From assembly GCA_028819675.1 (NCBI GenBank), contig JAPPKT010000557.1, forward strand, positions 1-37,487: 37,487 bases of DNA, given 5' to 3'. Of the stretch, positions 16,854-24,996 are shown piece by piece. The DNA comes from Caldilineaceae bacterium. GTDB lineage: Bacteria; Chloroflexota; Anaerolineae; Caldilineales; Caldilineaceae. The translations under genes and the position numbers were made by a program. The notes under the pieces were generated by a model, which worked only from the letters and a program-made list of their open reading frames with translations, ran no database searches and was not told where the DNA came from. The first letter of the stretch is position 1. Each line of letters begins with the position of its first letter.

Positions 16854-18434
16854 ATGGCTGACTTCGACGTCATCTTTGTTGGTGCGGGTCACAACTCTCT
16901 GGTCTGCGCAGGGTATCTGGCCAAAGCCGGATTTCGAGTCGGCGTGCTGGAGCGGCGTCCTGTTGTTGGCGGCGCTGTGGTGACACAGGAGATTTTTCCC
17001 GGTTACCGGTTCGATCTTGGCGGCAGCGCCCACATTCTGATAAACCATACGCCGATAGTTCGCGACCTGTTCTTGGAAGAGTTCGGGCTAAGCTATATCG
17101 ACCTGGATCCCCTCTTTTTTGCGCCGTTTCCTGATGGTGAGCGGATTTATGTCTGGAAAGACATTGAACGTACCTGCGAAAGCATCGCCGGCGTATCGCC
17201 CGAAGACGCCGAGAGCTACTTCAGGTTCGTTACCGAGTGGAGACCGTTGGCGGAAGCGATGGTTGAGTCCTTCATGCAGGTCCCAACCCCCTTTAATGTT
17301 GTCAAAAGCCTTGTTTTTCAAAGCAAAGTACAAAAGGATCTGCGGCGTCGCCTGCCGTCAATAATGAGCAGTTACGGGCGTCTACTTCGGAAGACCTTTG
17401 TCTCTCCCCGCGTGCAGGCGGTCATCGGATGGATGGCGGCGCAGTCCGGGCCGCCTCCCACTGAGCGAGTCAGTGCCCCCTTTGCACTTTGGCACCCCAT
17501 GTATCACCGCTCGGGCGTCAAAAGGCCCCGCGGGGGTTCGGGCATGCTGACGCAGGCGCTGGCGCGCATGATCGCATCGCATGGCGGAACGATTGCTACC
17601 TCTACTACAGTCAACCAGATAGTCGTCGAGGATGGCAGAGCGGTCGGGGTTCGCATGGCGGATGGCGAGGTTTACACGGCCAGGCGGGCGGTCGTTTCGG
17701 GAGCACACATTCACACCACGCTTGACTTACTGGAGGGCCAGATCGGTCCGAGGCGCGTGGCTTCGGCGCGGCGAGCAAGAGTTGGAAATGGGTTCGGGAT
17801 GATGGTGCGGTTTGCGATGCGTGAGCTACCCGACTATGGCGGCACCGACCAAACAGAAGACGACAATCGGCGCCCGGAACACCGGGCCCTGCAGTTCATC
17901 TGTCCTGATCTGGACTATCTGGAGCGGGCCTACGGTGATTATCTCGCTGGGCGCCCCTCAGCTGATCCGGCCCTGATCGCCATGACCTTCTCTGCCGTTG
18001 ATCACACTCTTGCACCGCCAGGCAAACACGTCCTTTTTCTGTGGGGACAATACTACCCCTATGAACTGGCAACGGGCGAGAGCTGGGACGACATCGGCGA
18101 CAGAGTTGCGGATCGGATGCTGACCAAGTTGGCTGAGTACGCCCCTAACGTTGCTTCTTCTGTGGTTGGCAGGCTGGTGCAAACTCCGGTCTGGCTGGAA
18201 AGAGAGTTGGGGCTGCTGCGCGGGAACGTCATGCATCTCGAAATGTCGGTCAACCAAATGTTCATGTTGAGGCCCTCGCTTCGAATGAGCAACTATCGAG
18301 GACCGGCAAAGGGCCTCTACCTGACAGGAGCAAGTATGCACCCAGGTGGGGGGATAATGGGTGCAGCCGGTCGAAACGCGGCGGCAGTTCTCCTCCACGA
18401 CCTGGAACGCAGACCCCGATTCATGGGATGGTGA
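16854..18434 (+). CDS. CrtI/PYROXD2-like FAD-dependent oxidoreductase
   Basis: A 526-residue flavoprotein of the phytoene desaturase-like group. The FAD-binding dinucleotide motif is VGAGHNSLVCAGYLAKAG at residues 9-26 with VLERR closing the fold, then VVGGAVVTQE; a C-terminal flavin-contact motif is GLYLTGASMHPGGGIMGAAG. The GAGHNSL variant is characteristic of the PYROXD2/COG1233 branch rather than of confirmed carotenoid desaturases, so the substrate is open: an isoprenoid, quinone or another lipid. It starts 2 nt after menA and is very likely in the same operon, which makes an isoprenoid or quinone substrate attractive but unproven. Confidence 0.88.
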   Translation: MADFDVIFVGAGHNSLVCAGYLAKAGFRVGVLERRPVVGGAVVTQEIFPGYRFDLGGSAHILINHTPIVRDLFLEEFGLSYIDLDPLFFAPFPDGERIYVWKDIERTCESIAGVSPEDAESYFRFVTEWRPLAEAMVESFMQVPTPFNVVKSLVFQSKVQKDLRRRLPSIMSSYGRLLRKTFVSPRVQAVIGWMAAQSGPPPTERVSAPFALWHPMYHRSGVKRPRGGSGMLTQALARMIASHGGTIATSTTVNQIVVEDGRAVGVRMADGEVYTARRAVVSGAHIHTTLDLLEGQIGPRRVASARRARVGNGFGMMVRFAMRELPDYGGTDQTEDDNRRPEHRALQFICPDLDYLERAYGDYLAGRPSADPALIAMTFSAVDHTLAPPGKHVLFLWGQYYPYELATGESWDDIGDRVADRMLTKLAEYAPNVASSVVGRLVQTPVWLERELGLLRGNVMHLEMSVNQMFMLRPSLRMSNYRGPAKGLYLTGASMHPGGGIMGAAGRNAAAVLLHDLERRPRFMGW

Positions 18435-18472
18435 ACTCCGCCTTAACTCCGCCCCTTTCAACTGTTTCTCCT

Positions 18473-18482
18473 CTTGCGCAAG
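18473..18482. repeat. 10-bp palindrome upstream of the 142-residue protein
   Basis: CTTGCGCAAG is perfectly palindromic and lies 10 bp upstream of the putative -35 box at 18492. It could be an operator half of a larger site; with no loop it is unlikely to be a hairpin. Confidence 0.3.
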
Positions 18483-18491
18483 CCGAATTCA

Positions 18492-18520
18492 TTGTAAACG
18501 TACGGCCCAGGTGATAGAAT
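18492..18520 (+). promoter_or_regulatory. Promoter predicted to give a leaderless transcript
   Basis: TTGTAA (18492-18497), exactly 17 bp, then TAGAAT (18515-18520). This is one of the better sigma-70-type matches in the window. The expected transcription start, about 7 nt beyond the -10, coincides with the ATG at 18527. Confidence 0.42.
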
Positions 18521-18526
18521 CTGCCC

Positions 18527-18955
18527 ATGGACTCCCAATCGGCTTCGGAAGCGCAACGCACCAAGATCTATCGAAACCGCAGCAGCGGCGAGGACGCTGT
18601 TGGATATGTATGTGGGGAAGAGATCTTCCGCTTACGCTGGGGAACGGGCGTCAAAATTGGGCGAAGTGAACAAGATGAGGCCGGCTGGCGGATTCTCCGT
18701 TCCACGCGGTTCGACGAAAAGGAACTGGGAAGGATTACGACAGATGGCGTGATCCACAGCCACGGCCTTTTCCAAGGGGGCAGTTTGGGCTGGCTTGAAC
18801 CGGACGGCACGGTGATACAGGGAGGACTCATCTTCTCCGAAGAGGACGTAGGACGTGTTGACGGTCCCCAAATGCAAATTGCAGCTGCAGCTTTGCTCTT
18901 GATTTTTGTTCCGGAAGAGGATGAAGGGAGCAGGGAGATGGTGAGGCGAGGTTGA
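18527..18955 (+). CDS. Small beta-rich protein, possibly beta-flower-like
   Basis: I cannot place it firmly. The 142-residue product is rich in glycine and short beta-strand units with recurring G-[RWY]-[IVL] and DG turns: VGYVCGEEIF, VKIGRSEQ, LGRITTDGVI, LGWLEPDGTVI, VGRVDGP. This spacing recalls the four-fold beta-flower domains reported in bacterial effector and envelope proteins. The C-terminus has a short hydrophobic stretch (IAAAALLLIFVP) followed by acidic residues. A promoter sits so close that translation may start at the first transcribed base. The next gene begins 16 bp after the stop. Function unknown. Confidence 0.65.
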   Translation: MDSQSASEAQRTKIYRNRSSGEDAVGYVCGEEIFRLRWGTGVKIGRSEQDEAGWRILRSTRFDEKELGRITTDGVIHSHGLFQGGSLGWLEPDGTVIQGGLIFSEEDVGRVDGPQMQIAAAALLLIFVPEEDEGSREMVRRG

Positions 18956-18971
18956 GTGTTATTGGATTGAA

Positions 18972-19889
18972 ATGGGAGTTTTGGATTTGTTTGACTATGC
19001 GAGCTCACAAATGGCTGTAGTTCAGACGTCCCGAATGCACTTCAATGTCCGCGTGTCCGGGAGTCCGGACGGTGTTCCCCTCTTGCTACTTCACGGCTCG
19101 CACGCGACCAGTCGTTGGTGGGAACCCTTTTTTGCGATCCTGCCCGACTCCATCCGAGCGGTCGCCCCTGATCTGCGGGGCTGCGGACTGAGCACCCACA
19201 CGCAGGACGGATATGAGATTAAAGAACAGGCCCAAGACATCGCCGAACTGGTCCAAGCACTTGCATTGTCGGATTTTGACCTTGTGGGGCACGGAAGCGG
19301 TGGGGCCATCGCCATCGAGTTCGCTCTCGGCCATCCCCAAGCGTTGCGCAGCCTGATTCTTGTTGACAGCGCACCTATTGAAGGCGCATTCACGCCGCTA
19401 CAAGGGCTGCAGTTACTCTCTCAGATGCGAGAGGATCGCCCTCTTTTGCGACAGGCAATCTCTGCGCTCCTGCCAACAGCTCCGCCTCCCACTATGACCG
19501 GGAAGGAATTCGAGAGCTTTTTCGAGCAGTTAGTTGACGATGCTGCTGCCATGGCGCCCGCTGCGTTCACCGCGGTGGCTGAAGCGTTGGGACGCTGGAA
19601 TCGTCTTGAGGATGCGCACAGGTTAACACTGCCGACACTCTTACTGCTGGGATCGGAAGACATCATCATTGAAAGGGATGCGGCCACCCGTTCGCTTCTC
19701 GCAATTCCTGGTGCCTCAAACCTGGAAATACTCAGAGGCATTGGCCACAGTCCTATGATTGAATCCCCGGTAGTCCTTGCCGAAAGGATAATTGATTTTA
19801 TCACCGAGGACTTTGAAGGTTTTGAGGAAGCCAGGGACTATGCGCAAGAAAACGCGGCATCTGCCGACAGTTCAAGGAGCCATGAGTGA
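18972..19889 (+). CDS. Alpha/beta hydrolase
   Basis: A 305-residue serine hydrolase of the alpha/beta fold. The oxyanion motif LLLLHGSHATS is near residue 37, the nucleophile elbow GHGSGG places S109, and the likely acid and base are D230 (LLGSED) and H259 (GIGHSP), so the triad is complete. The lid region between about 137 and 195 is variable and gives no substrate hint; esterase, C-C hydrolase and haloperoxidase-like activity are all possible. An in-frame ATG at 19011 would remove 13 residues and is a reasonable alternative start. A methyltransferase gene follows after 56 bp. Confidence 0.88.
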   Translation: MGVLDLFDYASSQMAVVQTSRMHFNVRVSGSPDGVPLLLLHGSHATSRWWEPFFAILPDSIRAVAPDLRGCGLSTHTQDGYEIKEQAQDIAELVQALALSDFDLVGHGSGGAIAIEFALGHPQALRSLILVDSAPIEGAFTPLQGLQLLSQMREDRPLLRQAISALLPTAPPPTMTGKEFESFFEQLVDDAAAMAPAAFTAVAEALGRWNRLEDAHRLTLPTLLLLGSEDIIIERDAATRSLLAIPGASNLEILRGIGHSPMIESPVVLAERIIDFITEDFEGFEEARDYAQENAASADSSRSHE

Positions 19890-19945
19890 TCCGGCCCTTT
19901 CTTGGAGGAGCCTTCTGCAGTTGGGAGCAGTGACTGGAGAGACAC

Positions 19946-20590
19946 ATGCACTCTGAAAGTCAGCAGGAGTTGCGATCCCACTGGGACGGACGCTACCGCA
20001 GTGGGCAGACGCCCTGGGATACTGGAATTACTCCACCGGAAGTACAGGCGTTTTGGAAGGAGCAGCCCAAGCCCACTCCGGGGTCATTCGCCCTCGACAT
20101 TGGTTGCGGCACAGGTTTGAATACACTATATCTGGCAAGGCAAGGCCTATGCGCAATTGGGTTCGATCTCTCGGGGCAGGCGCTGCAACTGGCACTGCAA
20201 AGGCGGGCAGCCATCAGCCGCAGTGAGCAACAACGTTCGGAGGGGAAGGCCCTATTCGTGCAGGGGGACGTCAGCAGGCTGCCTGTAGGCAGGCTGGGGG
20301 CCGTATACGCCCTGGACATCGGTTGCCTCCACAGCATACCCGACGAACATCGTCCCGCATACGCAGAGGGAGTACACAAGTCCCTGAAGGAGGGAGGGCA
20401 TTTCCACTTGTACGTGTTCGACAGGAGTACCTCGGAAGGTCCTGGCGCCAAGGGAATGCGTGAGGGCGAGGTAGCAGAGCTTTTCTGCAACAGGCTGGAG
20501 ATAGTGACTGAGGAAATAGGAGTCTCTTCCACTTTGGCGTCTCGCCCTTCACGCTGGTTTCTTCTCAGAAAGACTTCCCAAGTTCCGTAG
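19946..20590 (+). CDS. Class I SAM-dependent methyltransferase
   Basis: A 214-residue methyltransferase with a seven-strand Rossmann fold. The SAM-binding motif I is ALDIGCGTGLNTLYLA (from residue 49), the acidic loop after strand 2 is GFDLSGQAL, and ALDIGCLHSI near 115 is the post-II motif. The N-terminal WDGRYRSGQTPWD segment is typical of the TehB/thiopurine-methyltransferase-like cluster, which acts on small thiols, chalcogens or xenobiotics, so a small-molecule substrate is likelier than nucleic acid. It ends 61 bp from the convergent LCP gene; no clear terminator hairpin with a T-run was found in that gap. Confidence 0.85.
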   Translation: MHSESQQELRSHWDGRYRSGQTPWDTGITPPEVQAFWKEQPKPTPGSFALDIGCGTGLNTLYLARQGLCAIGFDLSGQALQLALQRRAAISRSEQQRSEGKALFVQGDVSRLPVGRLGAVYALDIGCLHSIPDEHRPAYAEGVHKSLKEGGHFHLYVFDRSTSEGPGAKGMREGEVAELFCNRLEIVTEEIGVSSTLASRPSRWFLLRKTSQVP

Positions 20591-20651
20591 ACAAAAGAAA
20601 GTGCCAATAGCGAGCGGGTCCTAACCGGAGTCATTCTCAGGGCGGAACCGT

Positions 20652-21911
20652 TCAGGGACACTCGGTCCTCTCAATTGGAGCAGATCCTCCTCCGTCGTCC
20701 GGCTGTGGGTTCTCCGGGCTGAAGGAGGTGTTTGTGTCTATGAGAGGCGGCCTGTCAAAGATGCGCCTGAGTTCCTCAGCGACGTAGTCCCAGTCGACAA
20801 TGAACACGGACATTTCCTGCCGCCAGCCGGGCCTCATTGCATCAGGTGGTCTCAACACCAGTCCTTTTATGTCGGCCTCTCCAAGAGAAAGACCAAAACG
20901 GGCGTAAGACAGCGTATCCCATTTGCCCACGTCCGTGTCGACGGAGTAGCGGAGAGCGTCATACAGTGCCAGCGCACGGGGAAGCAGATTCTGTTCAACA
21001 AGCTGTTTTCGTAATGCCCACACTACACGCTGTTGACGCCGTGCACGTTCCAGGTCTCCACCGCCGGAACGGCGGCTGCGTACATAGCTAAGAGCCTGTT
21101 CTCCGCTCAACAGATGCTCCCCTGGCGGCAGGTTCAAATAGATGTTTTCTTCAGGATATACCTCGTAGAGATAGCAGTCTACATGAATCTTGAGTCCACC
21201 CAGGGCATCAATCAGGTTGACGAAGCCTTCGAAGCGAAATCGGATGTAGTTGTCAATAGTGATTCCAAGGCGGTCTTCAAGAATATTGATAAGCAACCTG
21301 GGACCGCCTCCGCCAGGCGCGTCCATTTCACCCAAATAGTCTATGACGTTTATCCGGTTAGGGAGATGCCCGGGAATTGGGTCGATGTACATATCCCGGG
21401 GGAAAGAAACGATAGCTGCCTCTCCCAGGTCGGGGTTCATCATGAGCAGAATGATTACGTCTGTTCGCCAGTTGGGCTGGTCCAGCCGCTGGTCGCTGCC
21501 GAGGATCAGCACGTTGGTGGTTCTGTCCAATTCGGAAACTGTCGGAATCGGTTGCGGCGTTGGCGTGGCCGTGGGTGTAGAAGTTGGCACTATGGTCGCC
21601 GTGGGCGTGGCGGTAGGGGGATCCTGCTGGGCGGACTGCAGCCCCTGTTGTTGTGGGGTGGGTATGTTTCCCTCAGGCTCTCGAGAGTTGCTGCCAGCAG
21701 GGGGGCCGTCCGACAGAGCCTCGCGTGATTGGGCGATCTCGAGCGGTTCAGCGTCAACGGAGTCGCTATCGTAGTTGACGATGAAGAAGCTGAGCAGAAT
21801 GGCGCTGCCAAGAATCAGCAGCAGGTACGGCCGGACAAAAGCCGGCAGACTTCGTCTGATTGTAGTTCGCGTCTGATTCAGGGGAGCTGGGAGATTACGC
21901 CGCAGTCTCAT
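20652..21911 (-). CDS. LytR-CpsA-Psr (LCP) family envelope glycopolymer transferase
   Basis: A 419-residue membrane-anchored LCP protein, expected to transfer lipid-linked glycopolymers onto the cell wall outside the membrane. A basic N-terminus precedes one transmembrane helix (about 28-46); a disordered Pro/Thr linker (about 98-124, PTATPT repeats) leads to the LCP domain (about 131-305). Family motifs are LGSDQR, RTDVIILL, VSFPRDMYI and the arginine-rich LSYVRSRR followed by DLERARRQQR, which contact the pyrophosphate. The C-terminal tail is not recognisable. It is last in a run of minus-strand genes, 163 bp after cinA. Confidence 0.92.
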   Translation of the reverse strand: MRLRRNLPAPLNQTRTTIRRSLPAFVRPYLLLILGSAILLSFFIVNYDSDSVDAEPLEIAQSREALSDGPPAGSNSREPEGNIPTPQQQGLQSAQQDPPTATPTATIVPTSTPTATPTPQPIPTVSELDRTTNVLILGSDQRLDQPNWRTDVIILLMMNPDLGEAAIVSFPRDMYIDPIPGHLPNRINVIDYLGEMDAPGGGGPRLLINILEDRLGITIDNYIRFRFEGFVNLIDALGGLKIHVDCYLYEVYPEENIYLNLPPGEHLLSGEQALSYVRSRRSGGGDLERARRQQRVVWALRKQLVEQNLLPRALALYDALRYSVDTDVGKWDTLSYARFGLSLGEADIKGLVLRPPDAMRPGWRQEMSVFIVDWDYVAEELRRIFDRPPLIDTNTSFSPENPQPDDGGGSAPIERTECP

Positions 21912-22047
21912 AGATGGAAAGTTGGTCGCAAGAACAGGTTGGACTGCAGGCGTCTCGCCCTAATCCTATTTCAGAAACGTAAGGGGCAATGAATCGGCGG
22001 AAAGTGAGGAATCGGAAGTTAGACCGGTTCTATCTCCCCCTTTCATA

Positions 22048-22063
22048 TTCAACTACTGTTGAA
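22048..22063. repeat. Short perfect inverted repeat between cinA and the LCP gene
   Basis: TTCAAC and GTTGAA separated by TACT. It is downstream of the cinA stop and upstream of the LCP gene. No T-run follows on the minus strand, so it is more likely an operator or chance than a terminator. Confidence 0.25.
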
Positions 22064-22074
22064 CAGCCAAAAGA

Positions 22075-23328
22075 CTATACTTCCAGATTGAGAAGGATAC
22101 GACGAAGTATGTCCATGGCCCGATTACCTACCCAGGCATTTGTCAGGCGGTCCGCCCCACCGAACGGAAAGCGGGCCACTTCGGTACGTTCAGGTCCGGC
22201 GCAGCCAATCCAGGTTTCTCCACCCTGATTTGAATGGAAAGTCTCATCCGGCCGGCCGCTGGTGATCACAGCCAAACCGTGGGACACATTGCACTCTTTG
22301 CGCAGTTTCAGGGCCAGGTCGCGGGCGACATCGCTCTGCGGCGGCCGGTCAAGCAGCTGCCGGAAGGAGGCGTTTTCCTGGTCGGCTTCCTGGATGCGGA
22401 CGGCACTTTCTGCGCTGAATCCGTTCTTCATTCGTTGGGCGATGGCCCCTCCGGAAACTGTTTCCAACAGCGCGACGCTGGCGTCAGCCTCTCGCAACAG
22501 GCGAGCGAGGACTGACTCGACGGTTTCGTCCGGTGTGGTACTGTAAATGTAACTGCCGATTACAGCGCGCACCTTTTCTTCCATCTGGTCGAGGAGTTGT
22601 TCAGCTTCTTCGGCGCTGGGGGCTCTTGCTGCTATGCGAACGTCGGCTTGGCCCAGATGCGCGGCCAGACCCATGGTCGGGTTGTTGCTATCCATGAGGT
22701 CTCCCAATTCGGCATCCAGGCTGCTTTCTCCTATGCCGACAGTTCGCAGAATGCGCCGGCGGATGACTCCAACTCCGCCTGTCAGGTCCTGCAGAAAGGG
22801 CAGCACGAGGTCGGCCATCATACGCTTCATTTCACGGGGAACGCCCGGCATAGCGATGACTTTGCCGCTCCGACCATGCCGTCGATCATAAGTGATGAAG
22901 CCTGGCGCCGTGCCGACCGGGTTTCCCAACACGGTTGCTGCTTCAGGTATCTGTGCCTGACGGAGGTTGTTCTCGCTCATGCGCTGGTAGCCCCAGCGGG
23001 AGAATCGCTCTCTAAGATTCTCTTCAATGTCGGGATGGCGTTCCAGCGGACAACCAGTGGCATTTGAAATTGCGTCGCGCGTAATGTCATCAGCAGTCGG
23101 GCCAAGGCCGCCGGTCACAATGACTACATCGCTGCGGGCCAAGGCCATTTCCAACACGCCGCGCAGACGCGGCTCGTTGTCGCCTACCGTAGTCTTGTAG
23201 TAAAGATTTACGCCAATCTCCCTGAGTTGCTGAGCAATCCAGGCGGCGTTTGTGTCGACTATGTCACCCAGTAGAATCTCCGTACCAGAAGTTACCAGTT
23301 CGCACGATACGCTCTTGGAGTCTGTCAT
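22075..23328 (-). CDS. cinA: CinA-like protein with degenerate C-terminal NMN-deamidase domain
   Basis: CinA proteins couple an N-terminal COG1058/MoCF-fold pyrophosphatase to a C-terminal PncC nicotinamide-nucleotide amidase in the pyridine nucleotide cycle. The N-terminal domain is intact: ELVTSGTEILLGDIVDTNA, VTGGLGPTADDITRDA and MPGVPREMKRMM. The C-terminal domain (about 262-417) is not: the usual ESCTGG with its catalytic serine reads ETVSGG, the YSNxxK segment is missing, and the GPGG or GPDGG loop reads SGRPDE. Deamidase activity is therefore doubtful. The frame extends to 23370, but the ATG at 23328 matches the family N-terminus and gives 417 residues, the normal length. Confidence 0.85.
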   Translation of the reverse strand: MTDSKSVSCELVTSGTEILLGDIVDTNAAWIAQQLREIGVNLYYKTTVGDNEPRLRGVLEMALARSDVVIVTGGLGPTADDITRDAISNATGCPLERHPDIEENLRERFSRWGYQRMSENNLRQAQIPEAATVLGNPVGTAPGFITYDRRHGRSGKVIAMPGVPREMKRMMADLVLPFLQDLTGGVGVIRRRILRTVGIGESSLDAELGDLMDSNNPTMGLAAHLGQADVRIAARAPSAEEAEQLLDQMEEKVRAVIGSYIYSTTPDETVESVLARLLREADASVALLETVSGGAIAQRMKNGFSAESAVRIQEADQENASFRQLLDRPPQSDVARDLALKLRKECNVSHGLAVITSGRPDETFHSNQGGETWIGCAGPERTEVARFPFGGADRLTNAWVGNRAMDILRRILLNLEV

Positions 23329-23407
23329 GGCTATTTTCCGTACTTGACTCTGTACTTCCCAAACTGCCACTCTGGTTCAAACTCAGGTTTATCCACTTTC
23401 TGTTCAT

Positions 23408-24991
23408 CTACAGCAAGAGAGCGGCCTGACCTCTGATACTTCTGACACGGCTTGCCAGGGCGCTATTTCCTTCGCGACTGAAGCGTTCTTCGAGCGATTT
23501 CATCGCGTCTACGAACTCTTTGGAGAGGTCGGAGCGATTGTCCTGCAGCAGGCGGCGCATCGCGCCCTCATCCGGGGCCGAGAGAAGGCGGTTGAGGAGC
23601 CTCATTTCGGGCGGCATTTGCTCTTCGAGCATTGCCACCGCCTTTTCGTAGATGGTTCGCAGCCTCTGCGCGGCGAACGCAGCCTTGTTCTGTTCAGCCT
23701 GCCGGATGTTGGAAGCAAGAACCGCAAGAAACATCTCATTGATGTGTTCAGCGTTTTCCTTGAGAGCGGCTTCGGCATCCGGCGCCTGCAACACTTCCTG
23801 TAGTACAGCCTGCACTTGCTGTGCCGCCATCTGCTGGCTCTGGCTGCGTTGCTCGCCGATCTCGACTATCCGTTCCCGCATCGCGATCAATGCCGCCCGC
23901 TCCTCCGGGTCGGTGGAGTTTTCCAAGCGGTCGGCAAGTCCGAGAAGGAACTGGTAATCGGTGAGACCAGCTGCGGCGTTCAGAACTGCGGTGGCAACTG
24001 CCTCGCCATTCTCTCCCTCATTCCAATAGTCCAGCAGCTGAGAAAGCAGTTCTTCGCGGGTCGTATTGGGCCCGATCCTGGACAGCGCGTCCTGGACGCG
24101 TTCCTCAAGTGCCTTGAGCTCCTGACCGGCTTCAGTGGAATCAAGTAGAGAGCTTCGCAAGTTAACCAGCGCTTCATGCTGCTCAGACTCACCTTCGGCG
24201 GCAACGGCACTGATGACCTGGCCCAGGAGTACAAAGAAACTCGAATCAATGAGAGCCTTGTTTCTGTCGACGACCATCTTCATAGCGCTTTCGTCGCTGC
24301 CCAAGCGGACGAGATTGCTGATCAGGTCAGTTTGCTCGCGTCGCCGGCGCAGCATTTCCGGTGTGACACCTTCGAACCCCCACAACTTTTCGATCAGAGA
24401 GTCCCACTCGAAGAATTGCTGCGCCTGAAACATGTAGCCCTTGCGCTGGTCGGATGGGAGCCGGGCCATTAACGCCTGGCTCATTTCGCCTATCATCTTC
24501 TGCGTTTGCATGTCGTCCAGTCTGGCCTGGCCAGGGACGACAACCCCCAGGAACTCATGTTGTGGCTCATGGACCATCAGCGGAACACTGAGAGGACCTC
24601 CTGCACCACAGGCATTGCAGACCGCCGTATTGATTTGCCCGGCCAGAAGCAGTCCTTTCAACTCAGGATTTGCACCCAGGTCCACAATCGAAAAGACGGC
24701 GGCAGTGTAGGCTGCACCGCAACTTGGACAGGTGACTTGTGCGCCTGTCGGTGGAAACAGCAGGTCAATTTGGGGTTGTTGACCCTCGGCGGCTTCTGAC
24801 GCGCCTACTTCCTGGGCCGCCTGTGTTTGGCCTTCCGGGCTAGCGACTTGTTCTTCGGCCGTTGACTCTTCAGCGCCCGTGTCAGACGGACTCTGCTCAT
24901 CCCGTCTGGAAGTGGCAAACCCTTTGGGAAGTTCGATTCCGCCTGACGACTGGGATGGAGGTGGGCTGCCCGGTGTCCAGATTTCACTCAT
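23408..24991 (-). CDS. CpXC zinc-ribbon protein with four C-terminal helical repeats
   Basis: A 527-residue protein. The first 75 residues are acidic and disordered. A CpXC domain follows, with two CxxC pairs (C88/C91 in TCPSCG and C125/C128 in VCNACG) likely to bind zinc, then VPLMVHEP. From about residue 227 the rest is helical and I see four related units of about 58 residues starting near 227, 318, 399 and 468, each with a pattern like L-x-APD-x-x-A at the front and A-x-x-LR-x-I near the end. Similar helical repeats occur in large TPR/CHAT-type proteins. Function unknown. It starts 5 nt after the stop of the upstream TPR gene. Confidence 0.8.
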   Translation of the reverse strand: MSEIWTPGSPPPSQSSGGIELPKGFATSRRDEQSPSDTGAEESTAEEQVASPEGQTQAAQEVGASEAAEGQQPQIDLLFPPTGAQVTCPSCGAAYTAAVFSIVDLGANPELKGLLLAGQINTAVCNACGAGGPLSVPLMVHEPQHEFLGVVVPGQARLDDMQTQKMIGEMSQALMARLPSDQRKGYMFQAQQFFEWDSLIEKLWGFEGVTPEMLRRRREQTDLISNLVRLGSDESAMKMVVDRNKALIDSSFFVLLGQVISAVAAEGESEQHEALVNLRSSLLDSTEAGQELKALEERVQDALSRIGPNTTREELLSQLLDYWNEGENGEAVATAVLNAAAGLTDYQFLLGLADRLENSTDPEERAALIAMRERIVEIGEQRSQSQQMAAQQVQAVLQEVLQAPDAEAALKENAEHINEMFLAVLASNIRQAEQNKAAFAAQRLRTIYEKAVAMLEEQMPPEMRLLNRLLSAPDEGAMRRLLQDNRSDLSKEFVDAMKSLEERFSREGNSALASRVRSIRGQAALLL

Positions 24992-24996
24992 GGTCT

